Counted from the stretch's first letter, positions 53,572 through 62,341 are shown. The stretch: DNA of 64,000 nucleotides from JACCZX01 sp038216465 (GCA_038216465.1 JBBQQC010000014.1:1-64000), one strand, 5' to 3'. Program-made: numbers and translations. The notes: generated from the letters alone by a model not told the origin.

Positions 53572-54378
53572 TTAGGCCAGACGCGGATAGCCCAGGCGAT
53601 CAGCTTCGTGCGCGGCGTCGATCAGCACCTGGTAGTTCGCCGCGTCGACCCATGTGAAGCCCTCGATCAGCAGCGCGTCGCGCACACTCGACAGCTCGTC
53701 CGCGGCAGAGACTGCCCCCAGAGCGTCGCGCAGTCTCGATACAGTATCGGTCGGCGTGCCGGCGGCTGCGACCAGCGGCGGAATCGGGGTGCGCGCCGTC
53801 GTCGCAATCGTCCGCAACTGGGCGGTCAGCTCGGGTTGATGCCGCCGCATCAGATCGTGCGCGTAACTGTCGAGGGGTCCCACCTCGGCGTCGCCGTCGA
53901 GCACGGCGCGGACGACATTGCGCGGTGTGATTAGCGGACCGACCATCGACGCAAATAGAGGAACGCTCGGCGATCCCGCGAAAGGCGCGAAGAACCGACG
54001 CGGCGCCTGATACCCGGACTGCGAATCTTCGGTGGTGTAGGCGAGCCTTGTACCCAGTGCGTCGGCAGCGGTCCGGAGCGTCGAGTCGGCGCGCACGATG
54101 AGATCGGTCCAGTAGACGCACTGGTGCCGATAACGCTCGGGACTCGGCCGCATCGCAGCGAGGACGACCGGAAGCGGAGCGGCATGCATCAGCGGGTAGC
54201 CGCACATGAAAGCGCAGCCCAGATCAGCGCGCGTCCACAGCGTCGCGAGCGGCTGCGGCGGCGGATAGTCGATCACCTCGCAGTCGACGCCGGCGCGCGC
54301 GATTACCCAGTTGAGCAGCGTGCGCCAATACGCCGCAGTAACGGCATCGATGGCGTACATGCGCGCATTGGCGATCAT
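53572..54378 (-). CDS. PhnD-like substrate-binding-fold protein without signal peptide
   Basis: 268 residues resembling PhnD/phosphonate-type periplasmic binding proteins: ARMYAIDAVTAAYWRTLLNW at the start, GCAFMCGYPLMHA and DSQSGYQAPRRFFAP in the middle, and DGDAEVGPLDSYAHDLM. No signal peptide or lipobox is present, so it may be cytoplasmic. There are no permease or ATPase genes of the Phn type nearby. The ATG at 54378 was chosen (a second Met is at 54360); a longer frame overlaps the Bug gene. It lies between the Opu unit and the Bug gene. Function unknown. Confidence 0.65.
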   Translation of the reverse strand: MIANARMYAIDAVTAAYWRTLLNWVIARAGVDCEVIDYPPPQPLATLWTRADLGCAFMCGYPLMHAAPLPVVLAAMRPSPERYRHQCVYWTDLIVRADSTLRTAADALGTRLAYTTEDSQSGYQAPRRFFAPFAGSPSVPLFASMVGPLITPRNVVRAVLDGDAEVGPLDSYAHDLMRRHQPELTAQLRTIATTARTPIPPLVAAAGTPTDTVSRLRDALGAVSAADELSSVRDALLIEGFTWVDAANYQVLIDAAHEADRLGYPRLA

Positions 54379-54406
54379 CGATCGGCGCGGCACCGCGCGC
54401 CGCGCC

Positions 54407-55387
54407 TCACTCGATCGTGATCTTGGCACTGCGCACGATCTCGCTCCACTTGGCCGTCTCTGTCTTTATCATCGCAGCGAATTCGCCCGGTGTATTCGCA
54501 ATCGGATCTGCGCCCAACGCGGCGAGCTTCTCGCGCACGTCGGGCTCGCGTAACACCTTGCCGAGTTCGGTGTGCAGTCGCGCGATGATTTCAGCAGGCG
54601 TTCCGGCTGGCGCGACGATGCTGTACCACGACGTGACATCGAAGCCGACGAGTCCGGACTCCGACAATGTCGGAAGCTCCGGCGCGCTGTTGATGCGCTT
54701 CGGACTGGCCACTCCCAGTGCACTGAGCTTGCCCGCGCGAACGTACTGCAGCACCGAAGGCGCGCCCGCGAACATCAGCTGCACCTGCCCGCCGAGCAGG
54801 GCCGTCACGGCGGGCGCGATGCCGGCAAATGGAACGTGCGTCATTTCAGCACCGGTCATGCTGTTGAACAGCTCGCCGGCCAGGTGGGCTCCGCTACCGG
54901 CGCCCGGCGACGAGAAATTGAGCTGACCGCGCTGCGCCTTCGCGTACGCGATGAATTCGGTCAGGTTTCGCGCCGGGATCGAAGGATGCACGACAAGGAT
55001 GTTCGGCACCGCTGCGAGCACCGTGACCGGAGCGAAGTCCTTGCCGACGTCGTAAGGCACGTTGCGATACAAACTGGGGTTGACGGTCAGATTGCCAGCC
55101 GGCGCGAGTACCAGCGTGTAGCCATCCGGCGCGGCTTTCGCGCCGAGTGCCATACCGATATTGCCGCCGGCGCCGGGGCGGTTGTCGACGACGACCTGCT
55201 TGCCCATATTCGCGCCGGCCTTCTCGCCCACCACCCGCGCCAGCGTATCGGCCGGACCACCCGCAGTGAACGGCACGATCAGCCGGATCGGTCTGCTGGG
55301 ATAAGTCTCGGTCGTTTGCGCCACGGCGGCGGGCACCGCAAACATCACCGACAGCATGCACAGCAAGCGAGAGAAAGCAGACATCAT
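54407..55387 (-). CDS. Bug/TctC-family periplasmic binding protein
   Basis: Tripartite tricarboxylate-type solute-binding protein of 326 residues, the family greatly expanded in Bordetella and other Burkholderiales. Signal peptide about 1-23 (cleavage after VAQ), then YPSRPIRLIVPFTAGGPADT, VVDNRPGAGGNIGM, LNFSSPGAGSGAHLAGELF and LPTLSESGLVGFDVTSWY. No TctA or TctB membrane genes are near, as is common for Bug proteins. Ligand unknown; a carboxylate related to the neighbouring catabolic genes is possible. Confidence 0.9.
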   Translation of the reverse strand: MMSAFSRLLCMLSVMFAVPAAVAQTTETYPSRPIRLIVPFTAGGPADTLARVVGEKAGANMGKQVVVDNRPGAGGNIGMALGAKAAPDGYTLVLAPAGNLTVNPSLYRNVPYDVGKDFAPVTVLAAVPNILVVHPSIPARNLTEFIAYAKAQRGQLNFSSPGAGSGAHLAGELFNSMTGAEMTHVPFAGIAPAVTALLGGQVQLMFAGAPSVLQYVRAGKLSALGVASPKRINSAPELPTLSESGLVGFDVTSWYSIVAPAGTPAEIIARLHTELGKVLREPDVREKLAALGADPIANTPGEFAAMIKTETAKWSEIVRSAKITIE

Positions 55388-55406
55388 GAACTCCGGCGTT
55401 GATGAC

Positions 55407-56414
55407 TTACGCGAAACGCAATTGCTGCCCGATACTCAGGCGCCGCGCCTTTTCGAGCAGCGCGTGGCCGAGCGCGATATCGCTGAGCGACAGGCCGCGA
55501 TGCCAGAACAAAATCGTCTCCTGGTCCGATTCGCGGCCTGGCTTGCGTCCGGCAACGATCTCGCCCAGCTCGGCGTGTAGGGTCTGCTCCGACAGCTTTC
55601 CCGCTTCGACGTGAGCACGCAGCGATCCGAACATACCGCCCCTGCACTGGCCCCAATCGTCGACCACCATCTTGTCCATGATATCGGTCAACGAAAGCTC
55701 GAGCGCGCTCATCGTGCCGTAGGGAACGACGAACGCACCGCGCTTGATCCATTCGGTGCGCAACAGCGGCGTGGGTTGCGTAAGACGTGATGCTTCGACG
55801 ACGATGTCAGCGCCGCGTATGCACGACTTCCAGTCTTCGGTGGCGATCACAGTCTTACCGAGATCGGTCGACAGCCGCTGCGCGAAAGCGTCGCGGCTTT
55901 CTGGGCGCCGCGAATGCACGCGAATCTCGTCGAATGCGAACAGCCGGTCAAGCAGACGCACGTTCCAGTAAGCCGTGCCTCGGGCGCCGATGTGACCGAG
56001 CACCCTACTGTTCTTGCGCGCCAGATGTTTCGCGCCGAGCGCGGTCATCGCACCGGTACGCATGTCGGTAATCGACGTCGCGTCCAGTAGCGCGACCGGC
56101 GTGCCGGTGCGCGGGTCAAATAGATTGAGGAGCGCCATTTCCGAAGGCAGGCCGCGCTGGTAGTTGTCGACGTAATCACCGACGATCTTCACGCCGGCCA
56201 GATTCAGCGGTGCAACGTAGCCGCGCAGAACATTGAAGTGACCGTTGAATGCGGCGTCGGGGATCAGGTGGACGCGCGGTTCGATGACCGTTTCGCCGCG
56301 GCCCTGCGCCAGCAGGCCCGATTCGACCGCAGCGAGGATTTCATCATCGGTCAGCGCGAGCGCCTCTACATCGGGGCCGTTCAGATAGTGCATGAATATC
56401 TTGGTGGGGCTCAT
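55407..56414 (-). CDS. Ornithine cyclodeaminase / mu-crystallin family protein
   Basis: NAD(P)-dependent enzyme of the OCD/mu-crystallin family, 335 residues. Seen are VHLIPDAAFNGHFNVLRGYV, KIVGDYVDNYQRGLPSEMALL with the substrate-binding Lys, DATSITDMRTGAMTALGAKHLA, and a Rossmann motif in GHIGARGTAYWNV. Family members act as ornithine cyclodeaminases, ketimine reductases or amino-acid dehydrogenases, so the substrate cannot be named. It lies 4 bp after hutF and 19 bp before the Bug gene, which places it in the hut transcription unit. Confidence 0.85.
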   Translation of the reverse strand: MSPTKIFMHYLNGPDVEALALTDDEILAAVESGLLAQGRGETVIEPRVHLIPDAAFNGHFNVLRGYVAPLNLAGVKIVGDYVDNYQRGLPSEMALLNLFDPRTGTPVALLDATSITDMRTGAMTALGAKHLARKNSRVLGHIGARGTAYWNVRLLDRLFAFDEIRVHSRRPESRDAFAQRLSTDLGKTVIATEDWKSCIRGADIVVEASRLTQPTPLLRTEWIKRGAFVVPYGTMSALELSLTDIMDKMVVDDWGQCRGGMFGSLRAHVEAGKLSEQTLHAELGEIVAGRKPGRESDQETILFWHRGLSLSDIALGHALLEKARRLSIGQQLRFA

Positions 56415-56418
56415 ATCC

Positions 56419-57783
56419 TCATCCTTGCGTCAGCTCGCGCAGCGCCGTGGCGTACTGCCGTGCGATGCCTTCCTCGCGCGTATGTCGCCCGTTGCGGATG
56501 ACCCACTGGCCGCCGACCATCACGTCGCGTACCGGGCTGCCGTGCGCACAGAACAGATACGCATCGAGCCACGTAGCGCGCTCGCGGCCAATCAGCGAAG
56601 GATGCTCCGGATCGAGCACCACGATATCGGCGCGCTGACCCACTCTGAGGCCGTGAACAGGACGGCCCGACGCTCGCGCACCGCCACGCAGTGCCGCGCG
56701 ATACAGCGCTTCGCCGGCCGAGGCGCCAGCCGCGGCGATCACATTGCGCCGCCCAAGCTGCAGACGCTGGCCGTACTCGAGCCAGCGCAACTCTTCCGCG
56801 CAGCTGGTCGCGATGTTGCTGTCGCTGCCGATTGCAACCACTCCCGCCTGGTCGATGTATGCAGGCAGCGCAAAGAAGCCATCGCCCAGATTGGCCTCGG
56901 TGCTGGGGCAAAGCCCCGCCACCGCGCCCGTGTGCGCAAGCGCGCCGGTTTCGTCGAGCGTCATATGCGTCGCATGAACCAGACACCAGTCCTGCGTTAC
57001 GGATTGATGCTCGAGCAGCCACTGCACTGGCCGTTGTCCGGACCACGCGACGCAGTCGCTCACCTCCCGGGTCTGCTCGGCGATGTGGATGTGAATCGGG
57101 CCGCCTGCAGCAAATCCGCTGAGCAGCGCCTTCAGTGCTGCGGGCGGCACCGCGCGTAACGAATGCGGCGCGACTCCGACGCAGATCGAATCGCCATGCC
57201 GGCTGCGCAGCTGTTGCACCAGTCGCAACAGCGTCTCTGGCTCTCCCAGAAAGCGGCGCTGCCCGGCGTGCGGTTGCACTCCGCCGAAATTCGCGGTCAT
57301 GTACAGCACCGGCAACAGAGTGAGGCCGATGCCGGCCTTCCTCGCGGCAGCGATGATGCGCTCCGACATCTCGCCGGCGTTGGCATACGGAGCGCCGTTG
57401 ACATCACGGTGTACGTAATGGAACTCGCACACCGACGTATAGCCACCTTTCAGAAGCTCGACGTAGAGCTGCGCCGCGATGTATTCGAGTGCCTCGGGCG
57501 TCAACCGTGCGACAAAGCGGTACATCAGCTCACGCCAGCTCCAGAAGCTGTCGCCTCGCTGCTGCCCGTCGCCGCGCTCCGCGAGTCCCGCCATCGCGCG
57601 CTGAAACGCGTGCGAGTGCACATCGCACATCCCGGGGATCACCGCCGCGTCAATGCGCTCGCATCCCCCGTCGGTTGCACCGGCGTCGATGCGCGTGATC
57701 ACGCCGTGCTCGTCGACCTCGCAGCGCACGTTGCTGGCCCAGCCTTGCGGCAGCCAGCAATCGGTGGCGAACCACGGGCGCAT
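56419..57783 (-). CDS. hutF: Formimidoylglutamate deiminase HutF
   Basis: Amidohydrolase-superfamily enzyme that turns N-formimino-glutamate into N-formyl-glutamate and ammonia. The 454 residues hold the metal site VIPGMCDVHSHAFQRAM, GVAPHSLRAVPP, HIHIAEQ, LVHATHM and the catalytic GLCPSTEANLGDGFF and AIGSDSNI. The ATG at 57783 shares its A with the stop of the hutG remnant (TGATG); a TTG at 57807 would extend it by 8 residues. The product normally needs HutG, of which only a fragment remains directly upstream. Confidence 0.92.
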   Translation of the reverse strand: MRPWFATDCWLPQGWASNVRCEVDEHGVITRIDAGATDGGCERIDAAVIPGMCDVHSHAFQRAMAGLAERGDGQQRGDSFWSWRELMYRFVARLTPEALEYIAAQLYVELLKGGYTSVCEFHYVHRDVNGAPYANAGEMSERIIAAARKAGIGLTLLPVLYMTANFGGVQPHAGQRRFLGEPETLLRLVQQLRSRHGDSICVGVAPHSLRAVPPAALKALLSGFAAGGPIHIHIAEQTREVSDCVAWSGQRPVQWLLEHQSVTQDWCLVHATHMTLDETGALAHTGAVAGLCPSTEANLGDGFFALPAYIDQAGVVAIGSDSNIATSCAEELRWLEYGQRLQLGRRNVIAAAGASAGEALYRAALRGGARASGRPVHGLRVGQRADIVVLDPEHPSLIGRERATWLDAYLFCAHGSPVRDVMVGGQWVIRNGRHTREEGIARQYATALRELTQG

Positions 57784-57887
57784 CAGCGGTGAGCGCCGTT
57801 GGAACAAGCGATCATCGTTGCAATGCCGACGTGCGGCAGGCTGATCAGCAGCGGCACGTGGCCTGGCGAGAACGCAAAAGTTTCCAC
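57783..57887 (-). pseudogene. hutG: Remnant of N-formylglutamate deformylase HutG
   Basis: A 34-codon frame between hutI and hutF. It starts with GTG sharing its G with the hutI stop (TAGTG). Its first 24 codons read like the HutG N-terminus: TFAFSPGHVPLLISLPHVG matches the family pattern FxxGxxPLLISxPHxG with the metal-binding His. After GIAT it passes into ten unrelated residues and ends in TGA overlapping the hutF ATG. About 230 codons of HutG are missing, so this is an internal deletion that kept both junctions. It cannot encode an active enzyme. Confidence 0.75.
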
Positions 57888-59140
57888 TACGCGCTGAGGT
57901 CGTCTAGCGAGACCGGCTGACCGGCTCTCACTATCTGATGACATGGGTTGTAGCCGAGTCGATAGGCGAGCTCGCCCGGTGACTCGAGGTCGTTCCAAAG
58001 CACGAAGTCGGCCGCCATGCCTCGCTGCAACGTGCCGCACTCTGCCTGCATCCCCAGCGCACGCGCGGCATTGCGTGTGACGCCCGCGAGCGCCTCGGCA
58101 GGTGTCAGGCGAAACAGCGTGCACGCCATGTTCAGCGTCAGCAGCAGCGACGTGGTGGGCGACGTGCCGGGGTTGCAATCGGTAGCAACCGCGATTACAA
58201 CGCCGGCCGCACGCAATGCGGCGATCGGCGGCACCTGCGTATCGCGCAGGAAATAAAACGCAGCCGGCAGCAGCACCGCCACCGTACCGGCGGCCGCCAT
58301 CGCTTCGATGCTCTTCGCGGATACATGCTCCAGGTGATCGGCAGAAAGCGCGCCATGCTGCGCAGCCAGTGCAGCGCCGTTCTGGTCGGACAATTGCTCG
58401 GCGTGCAGCTTGACCGGCAGCCCGGCACGACGCGCTGCGCCGAACACGCGTGCGGTTTGCGCCGGCGTGAAGCCGATCGTCTCGCAGAATGCATCGACCG
58501 CATCGACCAGCCCCATCGCGGCCAGCATCGGCAGTGCGTGATCGCAGACGAAGTCGACGTAAGCGTCCGCGCGACCGGCGAACTCGACAGGCACCGCATG
58601 CGCGCCGAGATAGGTCGTGCGCACGCGAATACCGAATCGGCGGCCGAGCTCGCGTGCAACCCGCAGCATCTTTGCCTCGGTGTCGCGATCGAGCCCATAA
58701 CCCGACTTGATCTCGATCGTCGTCACGCCCTCGCGCAACAACGGCACCAGGCGCGCGGCGGATTGAGCGAACAGCGCTTCCTCAGTTGCTGCGCGCGTCG
58801 CCGCCACCGTTGACGCGATCCCTCCGCCGTTGCGCGCAATCTCCTCGTACGACACGCCGTTTAGCCGCAGCTCGAATTCAGCCGCGCGGTTGCCCGCATA
58901 GACGATGTGCGTGTGACAGTCGATCAAACCGGGTGTGATCCAGCGCCCGCCGGCGTCGTTTACGTTCGATTGCGAAACGATTGTCGACGGCACCTCGGTG
59001 CGCGGCCCCACCCACGCGATGCGACCGTCCTTGACCGCAAGCGCGCCGTCAGCGATCGCGCCGTAGGGGCCGCCCGGTGTCATCGTCGCAATCTGCGCAT
59101 TGACCCACAGCGCATCCCGGCGATCACCCTGCGCGCTCAT
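57887..59140 (-). CDS. hutI: Imidazolonepropionase HutI
   Basis: Opens the imidazolone ring of imidazolonepropionate to give formiminoglutamate, the third step of histidine breakdown. The 417 residues match the family. Metal-site motifs are ITPGLIDCHTHIVYAGNR, EIKSGYGLD, KLHAEQLSDQNG and DCNPGTSPTTSLLL. The ATG at 59140 overlaps the hutD stop (ATGA), and its stop overlaps the GTG of the hutG remnant. Confidence 0.96.
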   Translation of the reverse strand: MSAQGDRRDALWVNAQIATMTPGGPYGAIADGALAVKDGRIAWVGPRTEVPSTIVSQSNVNDAGGRWITPGLIDCHTHIVYAGNRAAEFELRLNGVSYEEIARNGGGIASTVAATRAATEEALFAQSAARLVPLLREGVTTIEIKSGYGLDRDTEAKMLRVARELGRRFGIRVRTTYLGAHAVPVEFAGRADAYVDFVCDHALPMLAAMGLVDAVDAFCETIGFTPAQTARVFGAARRAGLPVKLHAEQLSDQNGAALAAQHGALSADHLEHVSAKSIEAMAAAGTVAVLLPAAFYFLRDTQVPPIAALRAAGVVIAVATDCNPGTSPTTSLLLTLNMACTLFRLTPAEALAGVTRNAARALGMQAECGTLQRGMAADFVLWNDLESPGELAYRLGYNPCHQIVRAGQPVSLDDLSA

Positions 59141-59742
59141 GCTTTCAACAGAGTCAGGTGACCGGCGATCAACACCGGCGAGGTCGATTTTTTGGTCGGC
59201 TCGATGTCAAAACCTCGATAAAGCGGCGTGACAGGATCGATATGCAACGTATCGCCATCGTTCAAATCGAACGAAGCGCCATCGTCGAGCGTAATGCGCA
59301 CGGCTGCGTCGCGGCAGTAAAGGAGCAGCGTGCCGCCGCGGAGCGCATAGCGTTGCTTTGCATGCCCTGCACGCAGCACGTCGATGACGGTGTGTACGCG
59401 ACCTCTGGCCACGATCACGTTGAAGTCTCGCACCGGGCCATCGGGCAAAACGCAATCTACCGCCGCCTCGCCCTCGAAGTCGCAGCGTTCATACGGGCCG
59501 AGATCGACCGGCTGCCGCTCGCCAACGCGCAAGATCATGCGCGTACCACTGACCAGAACGAGGGTGCGATCGTAGCCGTCGAAGCGCGAAAAGGTGCAGG
59601 ACTCAGCAATGTCGGCGATGCTTATGCGCCAGGCGAAATTCGGCTGCATGATCGTCGAACCCGCCGGATGACGCGCGATCTCGCTGGTAGTGCCGCCGCC
59701 GTTTTTCCAGGGCATCACGACGTGGTCGGCCGCGGTCAGCAC
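59137..59742 (-). CDS. hutD: HutD family protein
   Basis: Cupin-like protein of 201 residues that accompanies hut operons and is thought to limit or tune histidine breakdown; its molecular role is unsettled. Typical motifs are HVVMPWKNGGGTTSEIAR, FAWRISIADIAESCTFSRF, GYDRTLVLVSG and RDFNVIVARG. GTG at 59742 has GGGAGG ten bases upstream and is preferred; TTG at 59787, just inside the end of hutU, would add 15 residues. Its stop overlaps the hutI ATG. Confidence 0.9.
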   Translation of the reverse strand: MLTAADHVVMPWKNGGGTTSEIARHPAGSTIMQPNFAWRISIADIAESCTFSRFDGYDRTLVLVSGTRMILRVGERQPVDLGPYERCDFEGEAAVDCVLPDGPVRDFNVIVARGRVHTVIDVLRAGHAKQRYALRGGTLLLYCRDAAVRITLDDGASFDLNDGDTLHIDPVTPLYRGFDIEPTKKSTSPVLIAGHLTLLKA

Positions 59743-59791
59743 CTTGACCGTGCCTCCCGCTGCTGACTTTTGCGCGATCAGTGACAAGGCA

Positions 59792-61492
59792 TCAATCGAT
59801 AAACGGCAGGCGCAGTCCGCGCTCGCGCGCGCACTCGATTGCGATTGCGTACCCCGCGTCGGCATGCCGCATCACGCCGCTGGCGGGATCGTTCCACAGC
59901 ACGCGCGCAATGCGCTTGTCGGCTTGTTCTGTTCCGTCGCACACGATCACGACGCCCGCGTGCTGCGAGAAGCCGATGCCGACTCCGCCACCGTGATGGA
60001 AGCTCACCCACGTCGCTCCGCTCGCAGTGTTCAATAGCGCGTTGAGCAGCGGCCAGTCGGAAACCGCGTCCGAGTGATCCTGCATCGACTCGGTTTCGCG
60101 ATTGGGACTTGCGACCGATCCCGAGTCGAGATGATCGCGGCCGATGACGATCGGCGCCTTCAACTCACCGGTACGCACCATTTCGTTGAACGCCAGGCCA
60201 GCGCGATCGCGCTCGCCAAGGCCGATCCAGCAAATGCGTGCAGGCAATCCCTGGAACGCGATCCGCTGGCGCGCCATATCGAGCCAGCGATGCAGCGCTG
60301 CATCTTGCGGAAACAGCTCCTTCATTTTGCGATCGGTCTTGTAGATATCCTCCGGATCACCCGACAGCGCGACCCAACGGAACGGACCTTTGCCGCGACA
60401 AAACAACGGCCGGATGTACGCGGGGACGAAGCCGGGAAAGTCGAACGCGTCGGTGACACCCTGTTCCCACGCCACCTGACGGATATTGTTGCCGTAGTCC
60501 ACCGTGGGAACGCCGATCCGCAGAAAGCCCAGCATCCCATTGAGGTGCTTGGCAATCGACTCGCGCGCTGCCGCTTCCAGGCGTTTGGGATCGGCCTGCT
60601 GCGCTTCGTGCCATTGGTCGATCGACCATCCGGCCGGCAGATAACCTTGTACGAGATCGTGCGCCGATGTCTGGTCGGTGACGATATCCGGACGCATGCC
60701 ACCTGACTGCGCGCGCGCGAGGATCTCGGGCAGTACCTCCGCTGCGTTGCCGAGCAGGCCGACCGAAATCGCCGCTTTGCGCTTGACCGCATCGCCGATC
60801 ATCGCCAACGCTTCGTCGAGCGTGCGCGCCTTGTAATCGAGGTAGCGTGTGCGCAGTCGAAAATCGATGCGCGATTCCTGGCACTCGACCACCAGCGCCG
60901 ATGCACCGGCGAGCACAGCGGCGAGCGGCTGCGCGCCGCCCATGCCGCCGAGCCCCGCCGTCAGAATCCATTTACCTGAAAGATCGCCACCGTAATGCTG
61001 GCGCCCGGCCTCGACAAAGGTCTCATAGGTGCCCTGCACGATGCCCTGCGATCCGATGTAGATCCACGAGCCCGCGGTCATCTGCCCGTACATCATCAGA
61101 CCGGCACGATCGAGCTCGCTGAATTTTTCGGAGGTCGCCCAATACGGCACCAGATTCGAATTGGCAATCAACACGCGCGGCGCGTCCGCATGCGTCTTGA
61201 ACACGCCCACTGCCTTGCCCGACTGGATCAACAGCGATTCATCTTCCTGCAGCGCGACCAGCGATTCGAGAATCGAGTCGTAACACGGCCAGTTACGCGC
61301 AGCGCGGCCGCTGCCGCCGTAGACGACAAGGCGATGCGGATCCTCGGCGACTTCCGGATCGAGATTGTTTTGAATCATCCGGTACGCCGCCTCGATCAGC
61401 CAGTTTTTGCAGGTGAGCGTGGTCCCGCGCGGCGCGCGAATGGTTCGCGTCGGATCGAATCGGAGGTCGTTCTCTAGGCTGGAGTGCTTCAT
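59792..61492 (-). CDS. hutU: Urocanate hydratase HutU
   Basis: NAD-dependent hydration of urocanate to imidazolonepropionate. The 566 residues fit the family (about 560). Motifs seen: VYGGSGRAARNW, QSGKAVGVFKTH, NSNLVPYWAT, YGQMTAGSWIYIGSQGI, LTAGLGGMGGAQPLA and GKGPFRWVALSGDPED, with the late VSFHHGGGVGIGFSQHAG. It is the first hut gene here, and a promoter probably lies in the 84 bp before it; a CTTGTATG half-site (61538-61545) recalls GntR/HutC-type operators but has no second half. A thiourocanate hydratase of ergothioneine breakdown belongs to the same family, so substrate choice is open. Confidence 0.95.
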   Translation of the reverse strand: MKHSSLENDLRFDPTRTIRAPRGTTLTCKNWLIEAAYRMIQNNLDPEVAEDPHRLVVYGGSGRAARNWPCYDSILESLVALQEDESLLIQSGKAVGVFKTHADAPRVLIANSNLVPYWATSEKFSELDRAGLMMYGQMTAGSWIYIGSQGIVQGTYETFVEAGRQHYGGDLSGKWILTAGLGGMGGAQPLAAVLAGASALVVECQESRIDFRLRTRYLDYKARTLDEALAMIGDAVKRKAAISVGLLGNAAEVLPEILARAQSGGMRPDIVTDQTSAHDLVQGYLPAGWSIDQWHEAQQADPKRLEAAARESIAKHLNGMLGFLRIGVPTVDYGNNIRQVAWEQGVTDAFDFPGFVPAYIRPLFCRGKGPFRWVALSGDPEDIYKTDRKMKELFPQDAALHRWLDMARQRIAFQGLPARICWIGLGERDRAGLAFNEMVRTGELKAPIVIGRDHLDSGSVASPNRETESMQDHSDAVSDWPLLNALLNTASGATWVSFHHGGGVGIGFSQHAGVVIVCDGTEQADKRIARVLWNDPASGVMRHADAGYAIAIECARERGLRLPFID

Positions 61493-61576
61493 GCCTCGCT
61501 CCCGGTCTGTCTCGCGGTGAGGCCAGTGATTACGCGGCTTGTATGAAACTGTAGCAGCCCGACGCAGAACGACTCG

Positions 61577-62305
61577 TTAAAGCTGCAGCGCGTGCCTTTG
61601 CGCAGCCACCAGTGACCGCGTGCCTTGCGTCGCCAGCTGCAGCATCGATTCCATCTGCTGTGAGGAAAACGGTGCGCCCTCCGCCGTGCCCTGCACCTCG
61701 ACGAATCCGCCCTGGCCGGTCATCACAACGTTCATGTCGGTGTCGCAAGTCGAGTCTTCGGCGTAGTCCAGGTCAAGCAGCGGTACACCCTGGTGCAGGC
61801 CGACCGAGACGGCGGCAACGAAATCCGACACCGGAACGTTATCGATATTGCCGCGCGCACGCAACCAGCGGCATGCGTCGTATGCAGCGACGAAGCCGCC
61901 CGTGATCGCCGCTGTGCGCGTGCCGCCGTCGGCTTGAATAACGTCGCAGTCAATATGCAACGTGCGCTCGCCGAGCCTGGCGAGATCAAACACTGCGCGC
62001 AAGCTGCGTCCGATCAAGCGCTGGATCTCCTGCGTGCGGCCGCCCTGCTTGCCACGCGCGGCTTCGCGGTCCGAGCGCGTGTGGGTCGAGCGCGGCAGCA
62101 TGCCGTACTCGGCCGTGACCCAGCCTTCGCCCTTGCCTTTTAGAAACGCAGGAACGCGCTCTTCCACGCTAGCGGTACAAATCACACGCGTGTCGCCGAA
62201 CTCGACCAGTACCGAGCCCTCGGCGTGCTTGGTGAAGCCGCGCAGCAGTCGTACCGGGCGCAATTCGTCCGGACGCCGCCCACTGAGGCGTTCATTGGAA
62301 TTCAT
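61577..62305 (-). CDS. rph: Ribonuclease PH
   Basis: Phosphorolytic 3'-5' exoribonuclease that trims tRNA 3' ends. The 242 residues have RPDELRPVRLLRGFTKHAEGS, EYGMLPRSTHTRSDREAARG, QEIQRLIGRSLRAV, VIQADGGTRTAAITGGFVA and MNVVMTGQGGFVEVQGTAEG, all family hallmarks. ATG at 62305. It lies 36 bp after the PP2C gene. In Burkholderiales I expect rdgB and hemW next; they are 12.7 kb away here. Confidence 0.97.
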   Translation of the reverse strand: MNSNERLSGRRPDELRPVRLLRGFTKHAEGSVLVEFGDTRVICTASVEERVPAFLKGKGEGWVTAEYGMLPRSTHTRSDREAARGKQGGRTQEIQRLIGRSLRAVFDLARLGERTLHIDCDVIQADGGTRTAAITGGFVAAYDACRWLRARGNIDNVPVSDFVAAVSVGLHQGVPLLDLDYAEDSTCDTDMNVVMTGQGGFVEVQGTAEGAPFSSQQMESMLQLATQGTRSLVAAQRHALQL

Positions 62306-62341
62306 CGATGGACCTGCGGCGCGCGGAGGCGCGCGAAGCCG

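Noticed and set aside
57784..58178. 131-codon minus-strand frame running from inside hutI to hutF
   Set aside because: Only its last part, from the GTG at 57887, resembles a real protein (HutG). The upstream part is hutI read in another frame.
61538..61545. CTTGTATG as a HutC operator before hutU
   Set aside because: Only one half-site; no matching inverted half at the expected distance and no hutC gene in the window.
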